A DNA stretch of 53,796 bases from the NCBI RefSeq assembly GCF_013141825.1, contig NZ_RZNH01000037.1:1-53796 (forward strand), given 5' to 3'. The notes beneath the pieces were generated by a model. The model was not told the origin of the DNA and searched no databases. It saw nothing but the letters and a program-made list of their open reading frames with translations. Source of the stretch: Marinifilum caeruleilacunae. Lineage in GTDB: Bacteria > Bacteroidota > Bacteroidia > Bacteroidales > Marinifilaceae. Made by a program: the position numbers and the translations under genes. Below, piece by piece: positions 8,069-15,914 of this stretch (the first letter of the stretch is position 1; each line of letters begins with the position of its first letter).

Positions 8069-8821
8069 CTATTTTCCGTTCTCTTCTTTAATCCAGTCGT
8101 ATCCTTTTTCTTCCAGTTCAAGAGCCAACTCTTTTCCTGCAGTTTTTACGATACGTCCATCATATAATACATGAACAACGTCAGGTACGATGTAATCCAA
8201 CAAACGCTGATAGTGAGTAATTACAATTGTTGCATTATCGCGTGTTTTCAATTTGTTCACACCATTTGCAACAACACGTAGTGCATCGATATCCAAACCT
8301 GAATCGGTTTCGTCCAATACAGCCAACTTAGGTTCAAGCATTGCCATCTGGAAAATCTCATTTTTCTTTTTCTCACCACCCGAGAAACCTTCGTTTACCG
8401 AACGGTTTGTTAGTTTCGAGTCGATTTCGACCAATGATTTTTTCTCGCGCATCAATTTCAAAAAGTCAGAAGCCGATAGTGGATCCAAACCTTTGTATTT
8501 GCGATGCTCGTTAACAGCAGTCTTCATAAAGTTCACAGTAGAAACTCCAGGAATTTCGATTGGATACTGGAATCCAAGAAAAATACCTTCTTTGGCACGA
8601 TCTTCAGGTTCCATATCCAAAAGGTCTTTGCCCTGGAAATTTACTTCACCTTCGGTTACATTAAACAAATCTCTACCTGCCAAAACTGAAGCAAGAGTAC
8701 TTTTTCCGGCACCATTAGGTCCCATAATTGCGTGAACTTCACCTGGCTTTACATCCAGATTGATTCCTTTAAGGATATCTTTTCCTTCGATGGAAACGTG
8801 TAAATTCTTAATGCTTAACAT
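8069..8821 (-). CDS. sufC: Fe-S assembly ATPase SufC
   Basis: SufC is the ABC-type ATPase of the SufBC2D scaffold; it is cytoplasmic and does not transport. Walker A GPNGAGKST is at 34-42, the signature SGGE at 147-150 and Walker B LAVLDE at 166-171, followed by TDSGLD. The family normally begins MLSIKNLHV, so I use the ATG at 8821 (250 residues). An ATG at 8845 would add eight residues. It is located between sufB and sufD, in the standard order. Confidence 0.96.
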   Translation of the reverse strand: MLSIKNLHVSIEGKDILKGINLDVKPGEVHAIMGPNGAGKSTLASVLAGRDLFNVTEGEVNFQGKDLLDMEPEDRAKEGIFLGFQYPIEIPGVSTVNFMKTAVNEHRKYKGLDPLSASDFLKLMREKKSLVEIDSKLTNRSVNEGFSGGEKKKNEIFQMAMLEPKLAVLDETDSGLDIDALRVVANGVNKLKTRDNATIVITHYQRLLDYIVPDVVHVLYDGRIVKTAGKELALELEEKGYDWIKEENGK

Positions 8822-8932
8822 TTCTATATTTAGCTTTTTGCCCATTTGGGCGAATTACTACTTTATTAATTTACCAGTTGCTTGTTTCACTGGCAGAAAG
8901 CCCGGCACTAAATAGCTCCAGGCTTATATATA

Positions 8933-10384
8933 TTATCCTACCGAGCCTTCTAAGCTGATTTGAAGCAATTTTTGTGCTTCAACAGCAAACTCCATAGGCA
9001 TTTTGTTGATTACCTCTTTTGCATATCCGTTTACGATCAAACCAATTGCATCTTCGGTATTGATACCACGTTGGTTACAATAGAAGATCTGGTCTTCACC
9101 AATTTTTGAAGTGGTAGCTTCGTGCTCCACCTTAGCCGTTTGGTTTCCGATTTCGAGATATGGGAAAGTATGTGCACCACACTTATCGCCCAAAAGTAAT
9201 GAATCGCACTGCGAGAAGTTACGAGCACCTTCACAGTTTTTGGCCACTTTTACCAATCCTCGGTAAGAGTTGTTACTCTTTCCTGCCGAAATCCCTTTCG
9301 AGATAATGGTACTCTTGGTATTGTTACCAATGTGAATCATTTTGGTTCCTGTATCGGCTTGCTGGTGGTTGTTGGTTACCGCAACCGAATAGAATTCGCT
9401 CGATGAACCATCACCTTTCAGGATGGTTGATGGATATTTCCAGGTAACCGCCGATCCGGTCTCAACCTGTGCCCACATCAATTTCGAGTTCACCCCTTCG
9501 CAAATACCACGCTTGGTTACAAAGTTGTAAATACCACCTTTACCATTCTTATCGCCAGGGTACCAGTTCTGAACGGTTGAATACTTCACCTCTGCATTAT
9601 CTTTAACGATAATTTCAACGATAGCCGCATGCAGCTGGTTTTCGTCACGCATTGGTGCTGTACATCCTTCCAGGTAACTTACGTATGATTCCTCTTCGCA
9701 AACAATAAGTGTTCTCTCGAACTGACCTGTATTTTCTGCATTGATACGGAAGTAAGTAGACAGTTCCATAGGGCAACGAACGCCTTTTGGAATGTAAACA
9801 AACGAACCATCGGAGAATACAGCCGAGTTTAGTGCTGCATAAAAGTTGTCCTGAATTGGAACTACAGTTCCCATGTACTCCTGAATCAGATCTGGGTGAT
9901 CCTGAACTGCTTCGCTGAAGGAACAGAAAATAATTCCTTTTTCAGCCAAAGCTTCTTTAAAAGTAGTTTTTACCGATGATGAGTCCATTACCACATCAAC
10001 AGCAACATTGGCAAGAATTTTTTGCTCATCCAAAGGAATTCCCAACTTGTCGAAAGTTGCACGAATTTCCGGATCAACATCATCCATGCTCTCCAGCTTT
10101 GCTTTTTGCTTAGGAGCAGAGTAGTAAATGATATCCTGGTAATCAATTTCAGGAATATCCAAATATGCCCATTCAGGCATTTTCATCGTTTTCCAATGAC
10201 GGTAAGCCTTCAATCTGAAATCGAGCATGAACTTAGGCTCTTTCTTTTTCGCCGAGATCATGCGAATGACATCCTCATTCAGACCTTTACCAATGTCATC
10301 GTTCTCAATGTCGGTTACAAAGCCATATTTGTATTCGCTCTCAGTAACCTCATTTAATATTTTATCTTGTTCTTCTTTCGCCAT
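8933..10384 (-). CDS. sufB: Fe-S cluster assembly protein SufB
   Basis: SufB is the main scaffold subunit on which Fe-S clusters are built with SufC and SufD. The 483-residue length and the beta-helix region with many conserved stretches (for example [20 protein letters not shown] and the [13 protein letters not shown]-like segment) are typical. It is the first gene of the minus-strand suf operon. A TATATTTGC -7 element lies about 180 bases upstream. I see no Rrf2-type (IscR/SufR) repressor gene nearby. Confidence 0.97.
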   Translation of the reverse strand: MAKEEQDKILNEVTESEYKYGFVTDIENDDIGKGLNEDVIRMISAKKKEPKFMLDFRLKAYRHWKTMKMPEWAYLDIPEIDYQDIIYYSAPKQKAKLESMDDVDPEIRATFDKLGIPLDEQKILANVAVDVVMDSSSVKTTFKEALAEKGIIFCSFSEAVQDHPDLIQEYMGTVVPIQDNFYAALNSAVFSDGSFVYIPKGVRCPMELSTYFRINAENTGQFERTLIVCEEESYVSYLEGCTAPMRDENQLHAAIVEIIVKDNAEVKYSTVQNWYPGDKNGKGGIYNFVTKRGICEGVNSKLMWAQVETGSAVTWKYPSTILKGDGSSSEFYSVAVTNNHQQADTGTKMIHIGNNTKSTIISKGISAGKSNNSYRGLVKVAKNCEGARNFSQCDSLLLGDKCGAHTFPYLEIGNQTAKVEHEATTSKIGEDQIFYCNQRGINTEDAIGLIVNGYAKEVINKMPMEFAVEAQKLLQISLEGSVG

Positions 10385-10563
10385 AATACCAAAATATTAG
10401 ATCCTGACCGATTTCATTCGCTTTCGCGGAATTGTTATTTCATACCAGTAAGATTCAATTTTTGTCTTCGAAACTATTCTTGCATAGGCTTTAAAAACCT
10501 ATTGTTTCTGCAAAGCAAATAAGAATTTGTGATATATCCCCCTCAAGCCCCTCTGAAATCAAG

Positions 10564-10572
10564 TGCAAATAT
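10564..10572 (-). promoter_or_regulatory. probable suf operon promoter (-7 element)
   Basis: On the minus strand this reads TATATTTGC, matching TAnnTTTGC. It lies 180 bases upstream of the sufB start. No TTTG is seen at the ideal upstream distance, so support rests on the -7 element and location. The rest of the gene-free stretch 10385-10885 shows only a short imperfect tandem repeat. Confidence 0.45.
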
Positions 10573-10772
10573 AAGAAAGTATTTAAATATCTTACTGATA
10601 TGATGCAATAAAATACTTCCAAGTCCTTATTAACTGAAACGTAAATTTTTGGGAATGGATACGTTTGCATGAAAGAGATTTTACTCCCGCCCAAAATTCC
10701 ATTTTTTATACTAAACAAAAAGTTAGGATTGTTTGTTTCAGCTCCTTAGTAAAAAGTTAAGTCGATGCTGAA

Positions 10773-10814
10773 TATGCGTTTGTCGGTATTGGGTATGTGT
10801 TTGTCGATGTTGGT
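10773..10814 (+). repeat. imperfect 21-bp tandem repeat
   Basis: Two adjacent 21-base units begin TATGCGTTTGTCGG and TATGTGTTTGTCGA and match at 17 of 21 positions by eye. They lie about 70 bases upstream of the lipoprotein gene at 10886. They could be a regulator-binding repeat; no function is shown. Confidence 0.5.
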
Positions 10815-10885
10815 TGGATTTCTGATTGTTTATGGTGAGTTTTTATGGAGATTGAAAGTAACTATAAACATTAAAATTTAAGATT

Positions 10886-12199
10886 ATGAAAAAACATTTT
10901 ATTTTGCCAATAGCCTTGGTTTTAATTAATGGACTCATTTATTCTTGTTCAAATGATCCGTTTATGGAAAAAGAAGATCAACCAAAAATTGATCAGTCGA
11001 GTGAACCAAATAACGATCCTAAAGTTTTAAAACTTGGTCAAATCATTGCCAAATCATTAAAAAATTCTAATGTTGGTAATTTTATTCAATCAGAAGCAAT
11101 TAAGAAATTTGATGGTGATAATAATTTCATTCTAGCACTCGCCTATAATCAGAAAATAGATAATGAATCTAAAGTAAAGTCTCAAAAAAAAACATTCATT
11201 GAAACTTTATCCATGTACATTAAGTCTGAAAATGATAAAACAAAAACATCAAATTTTGAAACGCCATCACTTTTTAAAGAATTAGAACAAGACTATCCTC
11301 TAATGCAAATTGCAATTCCTGAAATATTTACTGAGAGTGAAGAAGGAATTGACTTTGCTCGAAAACCTCCGCATGTCGTAATACTTCCTATCGATTTTGA
11401 TGAAAAAACAACAACAACGTTAACTGCGATAGATAATGAAGGAAATTCATACCAAATTGATGCTAACGAACCACCCGAGGAACCTGTTATTGTAATAAGT
11501 GAAAATGAAAGATTAGTAGCTATAGTTAAGAACGAACTAGATAATATTAATCATCACATGGGGATTCCTGATTTTGAGACTGAAGACCATTATTATTACC
11601 AAAGAGGCATGGTAATTCAAGAATTTAACGGTCGCGGATTAAATAGCGGTTCCTCTTCCTCTTCCTCTTCCTCTTCCTCTAGATCAAGAAGATACGATAG
11701 AGATCAGAATGACAACTTAGATAACCTATTAAAGGCTAAATTTATTAGTAAATCAGCTCTGCGGAGTGTAGAAAAGTGGACTCAGGGAAAGCCAGAAGTA
11801 AAACTAATTGTTGTATTTGCCAAGGATGACGATAACCAGTTAGGAACACTTACAAAATACCTTGGCAAAAAAGGTTGGTACCATAGAAAATGGTTAAAAC
11901 TTAAAATTGACACCAAAACACTTAACATTCCAATGCTACAATGGAATAAAAATGAATTCGGGGACAGAATGAAATATGTTTTCATTGAAGAAGATGCTAA
12001 CAGAGGTTCTAAAAATATAGACATTGTATTAACATCGAAGATTGATAATCAGAACACAATAAATACTAAAATCACTCTAGAAGTTAATAAAAATGATGAT
12101 GAAATGGGGGAAGCTTTGTTACAATATACTAATACTACAGCTGGAGAAGGCACTAAGCATTCTACTGGAATTTTTGAGTTTTGGGTTAACCAAAAATAA
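10886..12199 (+). CDS. hypothetical lipoprotein with poly-serine tract
   Basis: I do not recognise a family. The 437-residue protein has a lipoprotein signal peptide (hydrophobic segment ending LIYSC, lipid-modified Cys21), so it is probably anchored in the outer or inner membrane. The middle contains an acidic PPEEPVIVISENE stretch. A run of ten serines near residues 256-265 is encoded by an in-frame hexanucleotide repeat and is followed by a basic-acidic linker (RSRRYDRDQND). The C-terminal part looks like a folded beta-rich domain, and its role is unknown. It opens the AT-rich accessory region; relation to the downstream peptide-export genes is not established. Confidence 0.8.
   Translation: MKKHFILPIALVLINGLIYSCSNDPFMEKEDQPKIDQSSEPNNDPKVLKLGQIIAKSLKNSNVGNFIQSEAIKKFDGDNNFILALAYNQKIDNESKVKSQKKTFIETLSMYIKSENDKTKTSNFETPSLFKELEQDYPLMQIAIPEIFTESEEGIDFARKPPHVVILPIDFDEKTTTTLTAIDNEGNSYQIDANEPPEEPVIVISENERLVAIVKNELDNINHHMGIPDFETEDHYYYQRGMVIQEFNGRGLNSGSSSSSSSSSSRSRRYDRDQNDNLDNLLKAKFISKSALRSVEKWTQGKPEVKLIVVFAKDDDNQLGTLTKYLGKKGWYHRKWLKLKIDTKTLNIPMLQWNKNEFGDRMKYVFIEEDANRGSKNIDIVLTSKIDNQNTINTKITLEVNKNDDEMGEALLQYTNTTAGEGTKHSTGIFEFWVNQK
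11651..11680 (+). repeat. hexanucleotide microsatellite (TCCTCT)x5 inside the lipoprotein gene
   Basis: Five exact tandem TCCTCT units encode a serine run. Because the unit is six bases, copy-number changes keep the reading frame and would only lengthen or shorten the serine linker. Confidence 0.9.
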
Positions 12200-12257
12200 A
12201 TTTCAGTTACCATGATTACAAATTGTATAAAAGATAATCTTCTAACTTATTAATATC

Positions 12258-12905
12258 ATGATATATATATTAACTAGGATTAATTTGATCTTACTTATCC
12301 TTATCTTACTAGCAACACCTGTTCTCGCACAGAAAAAACTCAAAGCATCATTACGAGTAGGAGCAGGCGCCGTACTCAACACAGGAATTGATGGAGTGGG
12401 ATTTAATATGGAACTGCCTATTCAAGCATGTAAGTATTTCGAATTCTCCCCATCTGTTTCCTATGCGCGTATAAAACCCAATTATGAAACAGATTATAAA
12501 CAGCAGGTCTATCTGCAGAACTCGACTAACAATTCAATTTCATATGGTGGACGAACCTATCAATTAGGAAACTCTAATTTCTTTACCTCAAGCAATAGTC
12601 AGTTCGGATTAGATTTGAATGTAAGGTTCAAACCACTTTCATTTCTGTCAAAGCAATTACCATTCGACATTGCTTTAGGTATAGGATATGGTTACAAAAG
12701 CGGTATGGACATCCTGGAAAATTCTTCTGATAATGGGAATTATTGGATTGCACACCGATCGTGGAATTCGATGGAATGGAACCCATTCCTCCTGGATGTA
12801 AACTACCAACTTAATAAGAAACACAAGCTAGGTGTGCATTTTAATATTTACGGTGGTAATGATCATATCAGTCAGTTGGGATTTCATTTTATTACGTGCT
12901 TATAA
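12258..12905 (+). CDS. hypothetical outer-membrane beta-barrel protein
   Basis: This 215-residue protein has an N-terminal signal peptide ending near LATPVLAQ. It then shows alternating hydrophobic/polar strands with aromatic girdle residues and ends in a beta strand (QLGFHFITCL), as small outer-membrane barrels do. No named family is recognised. It follows the lipoprotein gene by 58 bases on the same strand, so the two may be one unit. The cysteine next to the C-terminus is unusual for a barrel. Function is unknown. Confidence 0.75.
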   Translation: MIYILTRINLILLILILLATPVLAQKKLKASLRVGAGAVLNTGIDGVGFNMELPIQACKYFEFSPSVSYARIKPNYETDYKQQVYLQNSTNNSISYGGRTYQLGNSNFFTSSNSQFGLDLNVRFKPLSFLSKQLPFDIALGIGYGYKSGMDILENSSDNGNYWIAHRSWNSMEWNPFLLDVNYQLNKKHKLGVHFNIYGGNDHISQLGFHFITCL

Positions 12906-13058
12906 CTTCAAATCAAACATATCATAATATTTTAACCCCGCTCTTCTTCTTGCTGACAATTAATTTTATTACGTTCATCATTTAGTTGAGTTGTTTGGGT
13001 TACCTTTTGCTCTTTTAGGGAATTAATATGTATAACCAAACATAGGGGACCAATAATT

Positions 13059-13268
13059 ATGAATTACGAAACATTACTAACACGAGAAAAACACCTGAAA
13101 AAACTCATAGAACAAGAAAGCACAGGCACACCGGAACAGTTAGCCAGCAAGCTAAACACCTCTGTAAGTGCCATATACAGATTAATTAGAACGTTAAAAA
13201 AATTAGGAGAGGAAATCGGCTACTCAAAAATCAAACAAACTTACTACTACAAAAAGCTAACAAAATAG
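13059..13268 (+). CDS. small helix-turn-helix regulator
   Basis: This 69-residue protein contains a predicted winged-helix or HTH_11-type fold. Residues 20-48 (TPEQLASKLNTSVSAIYRLIRTLKKLG) look like a DNA-recognition helix pair, and a short basic beta hairpin (YSKIKQTYYYKKL) follows as a wing. It has no sensor or oligomerisation domain. It lies just upstream of the first peptide gene and points the same way, so I infer it is a local transcription regulator, possibly acting on the inverted repeats at 13399-13478 and 14270-14349. Confidence 0.75.
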   Translation: MNYETLLTREKHLKKLIEQESTGTPEQLASKLNTSVSAIYRLIRTLKKLGEEIGYSKIKQTYYYKKLTK

Positions 13269-13378
13269 AAAATGATGCTTGAATTTTGATCTTATTTAGA
13301 ATGGCATTTTATTTCTACTATAATAATTATTATTAATGCCATTCAGGACTTCTACCTTCCCCCTTCCCCTTGATTCAG

Positions 13379-13551
13379 AATAGACTTAATAAAAATAAGC
13401 AAACTATCATCAAATGATAGTTTGCTTACATAACTTAGTTCTTGAGTTCATTCAAATGTGCACATGATCAAACTCAAGTCCATTGTCTCATGCGAAGAGA
13501 TAAGGGCAAAATTAAAGTTAATTTATTATTAAAACTTAAAATTTTGACAAA
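13379..13551 (+). repeat. duplicated structured leader, copy 1 (upstream of peptide gene 1)
   Basis: This 173-bp segment matches 14250-14422 base for base without gaps, differing at about 13 positions. Both copies end exactly at a peptide start codon. Three symmetric elements are visible: an 11-bp perfect hairpin at 13399-13425, an imperfect 38-bp palindrome at 13441-13478 centred on ATGTGCACAT, and a small TCTC/GAGA hairpin. A weaker similarity about 90 bases further upstream (ATCTTATTTAGAA at 13289 and 14159) suggests the duplicated unit was longer. No consensus TAnnTTTG is found. Confidence 0.8.
13399..13425 (+). promoter_or_regulatory. inverted repeat in peptide leader, copy 1
   Basis: GCAAACTATCA and TGATAGTTTGC are perfect 11-bp arms around a 5-base spacer. 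The copy at 14270-14296 has one mismatch. There is no T run after it, so an operator or RNA structure is more likely than a terminator. Confidence 0.6.
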
Positions 13552-13713
13552 ATGAAAGAATTGAATTTCGAACAAATGGAAAACATCCAGGCTGGCGTAC
13601 CTATGATGGAATATTGTGCAACCATACATATGATTTTCGAACACAATCCTGATCAGAGAGATACTGAAGGAATGCGTTATGCTTTATCAATTTGTTATGG
13701 AGCTGGATATTAA
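13552..13713 (+). CDS. precursor peptide 1, Ala-Gly leader, two cysteines
   Basis: This 53-residue peptide begins MKELNFEQMENIQAG, a leader of the double-glycine type with Ala-Gly at the end, as recognised by C39 peptidases. The predicted 38-residue core carries Cys22 and Cys48 (full-length numbering) and the conserved pattern EYC-x-T-I/V-x-MI-x5-N-x-D-x-R, then a helix-like EGMRYALSIC. It is one of three paralogs and lies 21 bases before peptide gene 2. I infer export and leader removal by the C39 transporter at 18337. Activity (bacteriocin, signal or other) is unknown. Confidence 0.85.
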   Translation: MKELNFEQMENIQAGVPMMEYCATIHMIFEHNPDQRDTEGMRYALSICYGAGY

Positions 13714-13734
13714 TTCAATTATAAATATTATAAA

Positions 13735-13896
13735 ATGAAAGAATTAAGCTTTGAGCAGATGGAGAATATCCAAGCTGGTATTTCTGCAAAAGAATATTGT
13801 AAAACTGTACGTATGATCTACGAAAGTAACCCTGACGAAAGACATTCAGAAGGATTGATGTATGCTATGAATCTTTGTCACGCATTGGGACAATAG
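13735..13896 (+). CDS. precursor peptide 2, Ala-Gly leader, two cysteines
   Basis: This 53-residue paralog of the preceding gene has the leader MKELSFEQMENIQAG and cysteines again at 22 and 48. The core shares EYCKT, MIYE, NPDER, EG and YAMNLC with its siblings but is more basic. It is co-transcribed with peptide 1 and followed at once by a strong terminator. Genes 1 and 2 therefore form a short bicistronic unit, which would suit a two-component peptide, though that is inference. Confidence 0.85.
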   Translation: MKELSFEQMENIQAGISAKEYCKTVRMIYESNPDERHSEGLMYAMNLCHALGQ

Positions 13897-13906
13897 ACCT
13901 CTTTTT

Positions 13907-13944
13907 AAAATATCTGGATTTCTAGTAATTCAGATATTTTTTTT
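13907..13944 (+). terminator. terminator of the peptide 1-2 unit
   Basis: A perfect 10-bp stem AAAATATCTG/CAGATATTTT with a 14-base loop runs into eight T. It starts 10 bases after the stop of peptide gene 2 and separates this unit from peptide 3. The remaining gene-free stretch to 14249 holds a small inverted repeat at 14092-14115 and no gene I can see. Confidence 0.85.
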
Positions 13945-14249
13945 ATTCCTATAACTTGCTAGTTTCAACAAATCGCCATTCATTACATTTCCCCCTCAAA
14001 TCATAACTCTTTCGATTCATACATTTAGTCATCCTTATAAGATTATTTAATAAATGAAGTTTTATTAGCTATTAATGCCATTGATCGGCTAATGTTAAAA
14101 TAGTAGCATTAACATCCCCAAAAAACTTAACAACACAAAAAATGACATTCTATTCTTAATCTTATTTAGAACAAAATGTCTATTTAATTATAATTGTTAT
14201 TCTGTATGTATACTAATCCTTATCTTTTACCAAGTATTACTGCCTACAA

Positions 14250-14422
14250 AATAGACTTAATAAAAATAGGCAAACTATCATAAAGTGACAGTTTGCTTAC
14301 ATAACTTAGTTCTCGAGTTCATTCAAATGTGCACATGAAAAAACTCAAGCTCAATTTCTCATGCGAAGAGATAAGGGCAAAATTAAAGTTATTTTATTAT
14401 TAATACTTAAAATTTTGACAAA
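14250..14422 (+). repeat. duplicated structured leader, copy 2 (upstream of peptide gene 3)
   Basis: This is the second copy of the 173-bp leader described at 13379. The outer hairpin is at 14270-14296 (one mismatch in the stem). The palindrome around ATGTGCACAT is at 14327-14336 within 14312-14349. The spacing of every element to the start codon is identical to copy 1, which argues for a functional leader or operator array and not chance. Confidence 0.8.
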
Positions 14423-14593
14423 ATGAAAGAATTGAATTTTGAACAAATGGAAAACATCCAGGCAGGAGTATCTGCAAAAGAATATTGCAAAACTATTCAA
14501 ATGATTTACGATCATAATGAAGATGAACGCGACACTGAAGGTATGGGTGTAGCAAGAGGTATTTGTAGTTTCTATGGATATCCTGTAGGATAA
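14423..14593 (+). CDS. precursor peptide 3, Ala-Gly leader, two cysteines
   Basis: This 56-residue peptide has the same leader as peptide 1 (MKELNFEQMENIQAG), and Cys22 and Cys48 are conserved. The core is distinct at its C-terminus, which is extended to SFYGYPVG. It is the peptide nearest to the export operon and is preceded by the second copy of the duplicated leader. A hairpin, not a full terminator, separates it from the downstream genes, so some transcripts probably continue into them. Confidence 0.85.
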   Translation: MKELNFEQMENIQAGVSAKEYCKTIQMIYDHNEDERDTEGMGVARGICSFYGYPVG

Positions 14594-14600
14594 TCTCTAT

Positions 14601-14620
14601 TTGGGCTCTTAGGAGCCCAA
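14601..14620 (+). promoter_or_regulatory. hairpin between peptide 3 and the export operon
   Basis: TTGGGCTC and GAGCCCAA form a perfect 8-bp stem with a 4-base loop 8 bases after the peptide stop. No T run follows. It could protect the peptide message, mark a processing site, or act as a partial attenuator so that peptide is made in excess of exporter. Confidence 0.55.
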
Positions 14621-14653
14621 TACTCTCCAAACAAAATAACCTACTATTATTTT

Positions 14654-15889
14654 ATGCTTCACAAATTCATATTTTATCTTGGGTTTTTAATCATAACAAA
14701 TCAAACCTGTTTTTCGCAAAACACACAAAAAATAAAAGGCGAAATTTCATGTTTCAGCGATTCAATTGCCATTGCTTATGCACATATTGGAATATTAGGT
14801 ACAGGCATAGGTACTATTTCTAACATTAACGGAGATTTCGAATTAAAAGGACAATTTAACCTTGATAAAGACACCCTCGTGATATCTCATCTTGAGTACG
14901 AAAAAAAATACATCCCATTAAAAGAATTCGTGGCAGAAATCAATCATATCGACCTTGTAAAAAGTAAATATGAATTAGGAGAGGTTATTGTATTACCTAA
15001 TGAAAAAATAAATGAGATTTTTAAGCAGGTAATTGAAAACTTAAAAATCAACTACCCAGATAAATTGTATCAATGTGAAGCATTCTATCGAGAAGTGCAA
15101 TATGAATTAAAAACTAAAACCAATACCCGACTGATAGAAGCTGCGATAAATATTCAGGATGGTAAGGTTAGTTCTCCCAGAACTAAAATAAAATGCAGTG
15201 TTTTACAACTTCGAAAATCAAAGAACTACACACAAGAACATTGGGGCTCAAAGTTATTGAGCAAATTACTTATAGATTACAATCAATTGTACTATTTACT
15301 TCGAGGCAACCCCACCCGCTGTTACAAAGAACTACTAAGCAAAGGCGATTTGTATTGCAACCCAATTCAATGGGCATATGAAAATAAAAAGGGAACTTTA
15401 AGCCTGAAAAGCTTAATTAAGAAAAAGGGTCAGGAAATTTATGTATTTCAATATGATGTAGGCCCTGAACTGAGATTCAATTTTTACATCAACAAATCAG
15501 ATTTTGCGATTTTACAATTCGATCACGAACTAAAAAATATTCAAAAGCAATCGTATCACTTTACAAAAGTTGAGGATAAATATTACCCCTCATTTTTTAA
15601 ATCTGAGAATATTCAAAGCATACTAAAAGACTCTAAAGGACTAGGAATGACCATAAGCTCATTGAGCTTTGTCAATCATAATCCCGATCGAAAAAATTTT
15701 AAACGCTTACGTTCAAAACACGTCGCCGTTAAGGATCTTGAACTTTACGATCTGAAGATGAAGTACGACGAGTATTTTTGGGCTAGCTACAACATATTAC
15801 TAGACGAGCCGATACACCCAAAAATCATTTCAGATTTAGAACAAGGTAAATCCTTACAAACTCAATTTAAAGAAAACTCAAATCTATAA
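14654..15889 (+). CDS. carboxypeptidase-like regulatory domain protein, paralog 1
   Basis: This 411-residue protein has a signal peptide (ending near TCFSQ), so it is exported to the periplasm or outer membrane. Residues ~25-100 form a CarboxypepD_reg-like beta-sandwich with the typical IKGEISC...AYAHIGILGTGIGTISNINGDF pattern. This domain is common at the N-terminus of Bacteroidota TonB-dependent receptors, but here no receptor barrel follows. The remaining ~300 residues (YQCEAFYREVQ and NPDRKNFKRLRSKHV segments) are not assigned. It is the first gene after the peptides and has a close tandem paralog, so both probably act with the export system. Role unknown. Confidence 0.85.
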   Translation: MLHKFIFYLGFLIITNQTCFSQNTQKIKGEISCFSDSIAIAYAHIGILGTGIGTISNINGDFELKGQFNLDKDTLVISHLEYEKKYIPLKEFVAEINHIDLVKSKYELGEVIVLPNEKINEIFKQVIENLKINYPDKLYQCEAFYREVQYELKTKTNTRLIEAAINIQDGKVSSPRTKIKCSVLQLRKSKNYTQEHWGSKLLSKLLIDYNQLYYLLRGNPTRCYKELLSKGDLYCNPIQWAYENKKGTLSLKSLIKKKGQEIYVFQYDVGPELRFNFYINKSDFAILQFDHELKNIQKQSYHFTKVEDKYYPSFFKSENIQSILKDSKGLGMTISSLSFVNHNPDRKNFKRLRSKHVAVKDLELYDLKMKYDEYFWASYNILLDEPIHPKIISDLEQGKSLQTQFKENSNL

Positions 15890-15914
15890 AAGCGAATTAT
15901 AAATAATTAACTCT

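Noticed and set aside
10491-10718. 75-codon minus-strand frame upstream of sufB
   Set aside because: It runs over the probable suf promoter and shows no family pattern or start context.
13399-13425. Transcription terminator upstream of peptide gene 1
   Set aside because: The hairpin is perfect but has no T run, and it is conserved in a duplicated leader, so a regulatory site is more likely.
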